Positions 59,537 to 64,000 of a stretch of 64,000 nt of DNA are shown here, piece after piece. Position 1 is the first letter of the stretch. Every line of letters begins with the position of its first letter. Position numbers and translations under genes: made by a program. This DNA is from Kitasatospora albolonga (GTDB lineage Bacteria > Actinomycetota > Actinomycetes > Streptomycetales > Streptomycetaceae). The stretch spans positions 7,930,001 through 7,994,000 of the forward strand of contig CP020563.1 in assembly GCA_002082585.1 (NCBI GenBank). The letters are read 5' to 3'. The notes beneath the pieces were generated by a model that ran no database searches, was not told the DNA's origin, and saw only the letters and a program-made list of their open reading frames with translations.

Positions 59537-60171
59537 GCGCCAACCCCGGCCGGCCGGAAGAGGGCCGGTACGAAGAGGAGGAACGGCTCGCCTGCGGGCG
59601 CCTGCTGAGCGATGTCTGGGACGCCTGGGACACCGGCCGGACAGCCGCCGACCCCCACCTGGCGTCCTGCCCGCACTGCTCGGCGGCCCTGGCGGAACTC
59701 ACCGGACTGGGCGATGCCGTACGCCGTACCTGCGCCGAGGAGCCCGGCTTCCCCGAAGCGGCCACGGCCGCGGTCACGGCCCGTGTGATGGACCTCGTCC
59801 GGCTCGAACTGCGCCCCGGCCGCCCGCTCCCCCTCGGGGAACCGGAGGAGGACCACTGGATCGTCGAGGCCACGGCGGCACGGCTGCTGCGGGCGGCGGT
59901 CGACGCGCTGCCCGGGGTACGGGCCGGGAGCTGCCGGATCGCCCCGCTCGACCCGGCCGACCCGACGGGCCCCGTCCATGTACGCGTCGAGGTCGCGGCG
60001 AGCCTGGGCCGGTCCCTGCCGGACGTGGCCGACGCCGTACGCGTACGGATCGCCGAGGCCGCCGACCGGGACATCGGCATCCGCCTCGGAGCGGCCGACG
60101 TGCGGGTCGTGGACATCCTGGAGGAAGAGGACGGCGGAAGCGGCCACGGCAGGGGAGGAGCGGCGCGATGA
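59527..60171 (+). CDS. Asp23-like protein with an HxxxCxxC zinc motif, possible anti-sigma factor
   Basis: 214 residues; the ATG at 59527 overlaps the sigma factor stop, and an ATG at 59533 is also possible. Residues 23-60 contain CGRLLSDVWDAWDTGRTAADPHLASCPHCSAAL with His44-x3-Cys48-x2-Cys51, the zinc motif of ZAS-type anti-sigma factors. The rest (HWIVEATAARLLRAAVDALPGVRAGSCRIAPLDP, VHVRVEVAASLGRSLPDVADAVRVRIAEAADRDIGIRLGAADVRVVDI) is Asp23-like. No membrane segment, so if it is an anti-sigma factor it is soluble. Confidence 0.8.
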   Translation: MAMSANPGRPEEGRYEEEERLACGRLLSDVWDAWDTGRTAADPHLASCPHCSAALAELTGLGDAVRRTCAEEPGFPEAATAAVTARVMDLVRLELRPGRPLPLGEPEEDHWIVEATAARLLRAAVDALPGVRAGSCRIAPLDPADPTGPVHVRVEVAASLGRSLPDVADAVRVRIAEAADRDIGIRLGAADVRVVDILEEEDGGSGHGRGGAAR

Positions 60172-60509
60172 CCACGGACACACTCCGGGACCGGCTCGCC
60201 GAAGCGGCGGCCGGGGCCGCCCAGGACGTCCCCGGCGTCGCCTTCCTGCGCCCCGGCGTCGTGGACCTGCTGCGGACGCGGGTCGCCGACCGGGCGCCGC
60301 GTCCGGCCACAGGGCCCGGCGCACGGGCACAGGGGGTACGGGTGAGCCGGGACGGGGCGACCGGCGCCTGGCACATCGACATCCGCCTCGTCCTGCGGCG
60401 CGGCCACCGCGCCCTCGACGTCACCCGCGCCGTGCACGCCGCGACGCTGGCCGCGGTCCGCGCCGAGCCGTCGGTCTCGGTACGGGTGACGGTCACGGGG
60501 GTGGTCTGA
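60168..60509 (+). CDS. Short Asp23-like protein
   Basis: 113 residues, overlapping the preceding stop by ATGA. RLAEAAAGAAQDVPGVAFLRPGVVDLLRTRVADRAP, then AWHIDIRLVLRRGHRALDVTRAVHAATLAAVRAEPSVSVRVTVTGVV, is a minimal Asp23-type fold without the N-terminal extension. Last gene of the rightward ECF operon. Function unknown beyond family membership. Confidence 0.75.
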   Translation: MTTDTLRDRLAEAAAGAAQDVPGVAFLRPGVVDLLRTRVADRAPRPATGPGARAQGVRVSRDGATGAWHIDIRLVLRRGHRALDVTRAVHAATLAAVRAEPSVSVRVTVTGVV

Positions 60510-60574
60510 GCGGCCCGCCCGGGGAGGGGCCTGATGGACGGGTCCTCAGACCCCTCCCGCCTCCGCGCCCCCGC

Positions 60575-61234
60575 TCAGGCGCGCCACTCCGCCGTACGCT
60601 CCGGCGACGCCTCCGCCAGCGCCTTCACGACGGTGTCGGCATCGCCCTGGTTGCCGTACACCGGCGTCCCCGGCTGCTGACGCCACGACTCGTCCAGGCC
60701 GCCCGCGTCGACCGTGTCGAAGCCGAGCTCGTCGATGAGGTCGCGGACGGTCCGCTTGGCCGCCGCGTCGTCCCCGGCCACCGGGAGCGCCTGCCTGCCG
60801 GGGCTGCCCTGCGGACGCCCCCGGTCCAGGATGTCCTGCGCGTACGTCCCGTTGAACGCCTTGATCACGGGGTGGCCGATCTGCCGCTCGGTCCACCGGC
60901 TCTCCGGCAGCCCGTCCTCGATGGCCGCGATCCGGCCGTCGCGTTGCCGCGGGTAGTAGTTCCCGGTGTCGATGACCACCGCGCCTTCCGCCGCCGCGTC
61001 CAGGAACCCCGCGGGCAGGTCGGGTACGGCCTTCAGCGGGACGGTCACGACGACGACACGGGCGTCCCGTGCCGCCTCGGACGCGGTCACCGGAGTGGCT
61101 CCGGTCTCCTCGGCCAGGGCGGTCAGGGTCTCGGGGCCACGGGAGTTGGCCACCGACACCTCGTGTCCGAGGGCGGTCAGGCGCCTCGTCAGATTGCCGC
61201 CGATATTGCCCGCGCCGATAATGCCGATCTTCAT
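60575..61234 (-). CDS. NADP-binding reductase (F420-dependent NADP reductase type)
   Basis: 219 residues. Dinucleotide motif IGIIGAGNIGGNLTRRLTALGHEVSVANSRGPETL, where the SRGPET segment reads the 2'-phosphate of NADP. VVVVTVPLKAVPDLPAGFL, GAVVIDTGNYYPRQRDGRI and a C-terminal FDTVDAGGLDESWRQQPGTPVYG complete the family pattern of F420H2:NADP oxidoreductase-like proteins. Proteins of this kind also use other substrates, so F420 dependence is an inference. Confidence 0.85.
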   Translation of the reverse strand: MKIGIIGAGNIGGNLTRRLTALGHEVSVANSRGPETLTALAEETGATPVTASEAARDARVVVVTVPLKAVPDLPAGFLDAAAEGAVVIDTGNYYPRQRDGRIAAIEDGLPESRWTERQIGHPVIKAFNGTYAQDILDRGRPQGSPGRQALPVAGDDAAAKRTVRDLIDELGFDTVDAGGLDESWRQQPGTPVYGNQGDADTVVKALAEASPERTAEWRA

Positions 61235-61370
61235 GAGATCCGACCTTCCGATGAGTCCGGGATGGGGAGGAAGTGGTGCTGCCGATTCACCAACTTCGCT
61301 CCCCGGGGGACTATTCCGGGGGTTATGCCGTTCGTGGCGATCCTGCCGTGCGGTGGCCGGCGACGGGGCA

Positions 61371-61991
61371 TCAGGTGAGCAGACGGCGGCGGTAGCCCTC
61401 GGCCACCGCCGAGGCCCGGTCGCGGACGCCGAGTTTGCCGTAGATGTGCTGCAGATGGGTCTTGACGCTCGCTTCGCCGATGAACAGCGCCGCAGCGGCC
61501 TCCCGGTTCGAACTGCCGTTCGCGACCAGTTGCAGCACCTCCTTCTCCCGATCGGTCAGTGTTCCGGCGCCGGGCCTCCGGACCTGCCCCATGAGGTGCT
61601 GCGTCACCGACGGCGCGAGCACCGACTCCCCGCGCGCGGCCGCACGGACGGCGCGCATCAGCTCCTCGGGCAGGGCGTCCTTCAGCAGGTATCCGATCGC
61701 GCCCGCCTCGATCGCCGGCAGGACGTCGCTCTCGCTGTCGAAGGTGGTCAGGACCAGCACCCGGGTGTTCGGGGCCGACTCGCGCAGGGCCGCGGTCGCG
61801 GCGACGCCGTCCATCACGGGCATCCGGAGGTCCATGAGCACGACATCCGCCGCCAGCAGCTTCGCGCGTTCGACGCCCTCGGCGCCGTCCCCGGCCTCAC
61901 CGACCACGACCATGTCCTCGGCGTCCGCGAAGGTGTCGCGCAGACCGCCTCGTACGATCGGATGGTCGTCGACCACCACCAGTCGGATCAT
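61371..61991 (-). CDS. NarL/FixJ-family response regulator
   Basis: 206 residues. Receiver domain with acidic pair Asp8/Asp9, phospho-acceptor Asp54 in VVLMDLRMPVMDG, Thr in VLTTFD and Lys in LLKDAL. LuxR-type helix-turn-helix at the C-terminus: LTDREKEVLQLVANGSSNREAAAALFIGEASVKTHLQHIYGKLGVRDRASAV. The start overlaps the kinase stop. Forms a two-component system with the kinase at 61988-63340 and probably controls the ABC-2 permease operon. Confidence 0.93.
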   Translation of the reverse strand: MIRLVVVDDHPIVRGGLRDTFADAEDMVVVGEAGDGAEGVERAKLLAADVVLMDLRMPVMDGVAATAALRESAPNTRVLVLTTFDSESDVLPAIEAGAIGYLLKDALPEELMRAVRAAARGESVLAPSVTQHLMGQVRRPGAGTLTDREKEVLQLVANGSSNREAAAALFIGEASVKTHLQHIYGKLGVRDRASAVAEGYRRRLLT

Positions 61992-63340
61992 CGGTCGGTC
62001 TCCCCCTCCGCTCCCATGCCTCCGGGGGCGATCGCCGGAACGCGCGCGCTGACGGACGTCCCTTCACCCGGTGCGCTCTGCATCTCTAGGTGACCGCCGA
62101 CCCCTCTGATGCGCTGGCGCATGCTCGTCAGGCCGAAGCCGGTGCCGTCGCCCTCCGCGAACCCTCGTCCATCATCCCGTACGTCCAGCAGCACCTCGGT
62201 GCCCGTGTACGACAGCGTGACACCGACGCGCGAGGCCCCCGCGTGCTTCGCCACATTGGTCAGCGACTCCTGCGCCACCCGGAAGAGCGACACCTCGATC
62301 GCCGGGCTCAGCGGCTCCCGGGCGCCGGTGACCTCCACCCGCGCTTCGACCCCCTGCTCCTCCGACCAGCGCTCGGTCAACGTGCGCAGCGCGTCGGGGA
62401 GGCGGGCCCGCCCGAGTTCCTGCGGGGCGAGCGCCCGTACGGACCGTCTGGCCTCGGTCAGACTGCTGCGTGCGAGCCGGAGCGCACGCGTGACGTGCTC
62501 CTCCGTCCCGCCCCGCACACGCGCGGAACGCTCCGCCGCCTGGAGCTGGGTGATGATTCCGGCGAGACCCTGGGCCAGCGTGTCGTGGATCTCGCCCGCC
62601 AGGCGCTGCCGCTCGTCCTGCGCCCCGGATTCACGGGCCTGGGCGACCAGTTGCGCATGGAGTCCGGCGTTCTCGTGGAGGGCCGCCTCCAGCCGCTCGA
62701 CGAGCTCCTCCCGCCTGCGTTCCTCCGGTTCGCTCCGCGCCGTCAGCAGGATTCCCACCCCGATCGCCGCGGTCTGCACGGCGACGATCAGGACGAACTC
62801 CGCGAGGACGTCCGGGGCCGGGTCCGCCCACACGCGCATCGCCGAGCCGTTGAGGGCCACGGAGGTGGCCAGGACCCCGAGCACCCCCACCGGCCACGGC
62901 CTGAGCAGATACGCGTGGAAGAAGCCCGCGACGGTGAAGACGAGGAAGATGCCGGAGTACGTCATCAGGGTGACGCACAGCGCCAGCAGCCCGACGAAGA
63001 AGACGCCCGCAGACACGGGCCGGAGCGTCCTCCTCCTGATGGGCAGCGTATGGCCGAACAGCACCCACAGCACCGAGACCGCGACCAGACCGAGGACGAA
63101 CGCGCCCTCGGGCCGGAAACGTTCACCGGAGCCCGGAAGCGCCCACGCGAAGTAGACCGCCGTCGAGACCGTCAGCAGCAGCCACGGCGTGATCAGCTGC
63201 AGAAGGTCCCAGACCCGCAGCTGCTCCTTCTTCCAGGCCAGCCGGGAGCGGTTCACGCTCTCCGCCTCTTCCGCGATGGCGGACTCGCGCGTCCCGGGGC
63301 CCGGGCGCCCACCGGCCCCGGCATCCCGCGTCATCGGCAT
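61988..63340 (-). CDS. NarL-type sensor histidine kinase
   Basis: 450 residues. About five to six membrane segments (about 40-200), then the HisKA_3 domain with ERQRLAGEIHDTLAQGLAGIITQLQAAE (phospho-His) and an ATPase domain with LTNVAKHAGASRVGVTLSY and DDGRGFAEGDGTGFGLTSMRQRI. The ATG follows directly after the permease stop (TAG then ATG). Likely senses a membrane-active compound exported by the adjoining ABC-2 transporter, judging by similar loci. Confidence 0.9.
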   Translation of the reverse strand: MPMTRDAGAGGRPGPGTRESAIAEEAESVNRSRLAWKKEQLRVWDLLQLITPWLLLTVSTAVYFAWALPGSGERFRPEGAFVLGLVAVSVLWVLFGHTLPIRRRTLRPVSAGVFFVGLLALCVTLMTYSGIFLVFTVAGFFHAYLLRPWPVGVLGVLATSVALNGSAMRVWADPAPDVLAEFVLIVAVQTAAIGVGILLTARSEPEERRREELVERLEAALHENAGLHAQLVAQARESGAQDERQRLAGEIHDTLAQGLAGIITQLQAAERSARVRGGTEEHVTRALRLARSSLTEARRSVRALAPQELGRARLPDALRTLTERWSEEQGVEARVEVTGAREPLSPAIEVSLFRVAQESLTNVAKHAGASRVGVTLSYTGTEVLLDVRDDGRGFAEGDGTGFGLTSMRQRIRGVGGHLEMQSAPGEGTSVSARVPAIAPGGMGAEGETDR

Positions 63341-64000
63341 CTACTCCCAGCGGAAGAGCTTGGCGGCGAGCGCGCTCGCGGTCACCGCGATACCCGCCAT
63401 TATGGCGATCTGCAGCCAGAAGGGCTGCCCACCGGCGGTGGCGGTGACCTCGCCCGCTTCGGCGGACCACGCCGTGGTGAGGGCCTGGAGCCCGGGCGGT
63501 ATGAACTCACCGGCCTCGCGCAGCACATCGGGCATGAGCACACGGGGCAGGAAGGCCCCGCCGAAGAACATCAGCGCGACGAACAGGAGCGTACCGGCCT
63601 GGTTCGCGGCACTGCTCGTGCGGGCCACGGCCGCCGAGACCAGACCGAGCCCGAGCAGTGCCGCATAGCCGACGACGAAGGCGACGGCGAACTCCAGGGG
63701 CCGCTCGGGCGGCGCGATGTCCAGCACCGCCCACGCGAGGAGGATCATGAGCACCGCGGAGACGACCACGGAGGCGAACGCGACCGCCATCTGCGCGAGC
63801 AGGACACTCCGCGGATGCACGGGAGTGGTCGACAGCCTGCGCAGGATGCCGCGCTCACGGTACGTCGCGATGACCGCCGGGACGTGCTGCACGGCGATCA
63901 TCACCATCCCGAACACCAGGGCGGTCGGCGCCCAGATGTCGATGGACCGGAGCCCGCCGGTTTCCGGCGACGACTCCCTGAGCGCCGGGACGGCACCCAG
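63341..64000 (-). CDS. ABC-2-type transporter permease, C-terminal part (cut by window edge)
   Basis: 219 residues are visible and the frame is open to the window edge, so the N-terminus lies right of 64000. YRERGILRRLSTTPVHPRSVLLAQMAVAFASVVVSAVLMILLAWAVLDI and LLFVALMFFGGAFLPRVLMPDVLREAGEFIPPGLQALTTAWS are the DrrB/ABC-2 permease pattern. Several membrane segments. The ATPase gene is presumably outside the window. Directly upstream of the histidine kinase, which suggests a drug- or peptide-response module. Confidence 0.85.
   Translation of the reverse strand: MGAVPALRESSPETGGLRSIDIWAPTALVFGMVMIAVQHVPAVIATYRERGILRRLSTTPVHPRSVLLAQMAVAFASVVVSAVLMILLAWAVLDIAPPERPLEFAVAFVVGYAALLGLGLVSAAVARTSSAANQAGTLLFVALMFFGGAFLPRVLMPDVLREAGEFIPPGLQALTTAWSAEAGEVTATAGGQPFWLQIAIMAGIAVTASALAAKLFRWE

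Overview
The window is chromosomal DNA from a high-GC actinomycete, almost certainly a Streptomyces. The evidence is the extreme third-position GC bias, conservon-type genes, the Streptomyces-type small proteins (DUF6893, DUF6131, bL37), DmdR/IdeR-type iron boxes, an MbtH protein, a SpoIIE/RsbU-type phosphatase, an LAETG wall protein and F420-linked enzymes. I see no rRNA, tRNA, CRISPR array, integrase or insertion sequence. Genes are tightly packed, often with ATGA or GTGA start/stop overlaps, and convergent pairs are usually separated by long GC-rich hairpins. Names rest on motifs read directly from the translations; no database search was possible.

Left part (1-7024): the end of a [NiFe]-hydrogenase locus. 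It holds the C-terminus of a hydrogenase maturation protease, a 34-residue DUF6893-like protein, a PadR regulator on the other strand, and the complete maturation set hypA-hypB-hypF-hypC-hypD-hypE. The structural subunits must lie to the left. Next (7093-16506) is an iron-controlled siderophore region with two iron boxes: a siderophore-interacting flavoprotein, two FecCD permeases, an orphan MbtH protein, a twin-arginine-type binding lipoprotein, an alpha/beta hydrolase and a heterodimeric ABC exporter. The gene set recalls coelichelin loci, but no NRPS and no importer ATPase are present.

Middle (16611-37479): a nitrobindin-like protein, the 25-residue ribosomal protein bL37, an AI-2E-type permease, and a diiron oxygenase plus ferredoxin/ferredoxin-NADP reductase pair behind a palindromic operator. 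Then come a WGR/beta-propeller protein and a cysteine-ended leader peptide ahead of a TauD-family protein whose HxD iron motif reads HxG. A TetR gene faces a three-gene PaoABC-type molybdenum hydroxylase across two identical-arm operators. After these are an acyl-CoA dehydrogenase, an amidase and a SNF2 helicase/SWIM-finger operon.

Right part (37736-64000): a fatty acid desaturase, an MpaB-type oxygenase, TerD, a short TatA, and a Mg-type P-ATPase with its ArsR regulator. Separated conservon pieces follow (a GTPase with a periodic histidine tract, and a roadblock protein). Then come a sortase substrate, an RsbU-type phosphatase, a hydroxyisobutyryl-CoA hydrolase-like protein, and a divergent Asp23/Gls24 island with its own ECF sigma factor. 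The window ends with a two-component system attached to an ABC-2 permease that runs off the right edge.

The observations I consider most worth following are the HxG TauD protein with its leader peptide, the siderophore region without a synthetase, the two-sided Asp23/ECF island, and the paired operators at the molybdenum hydroxylase.
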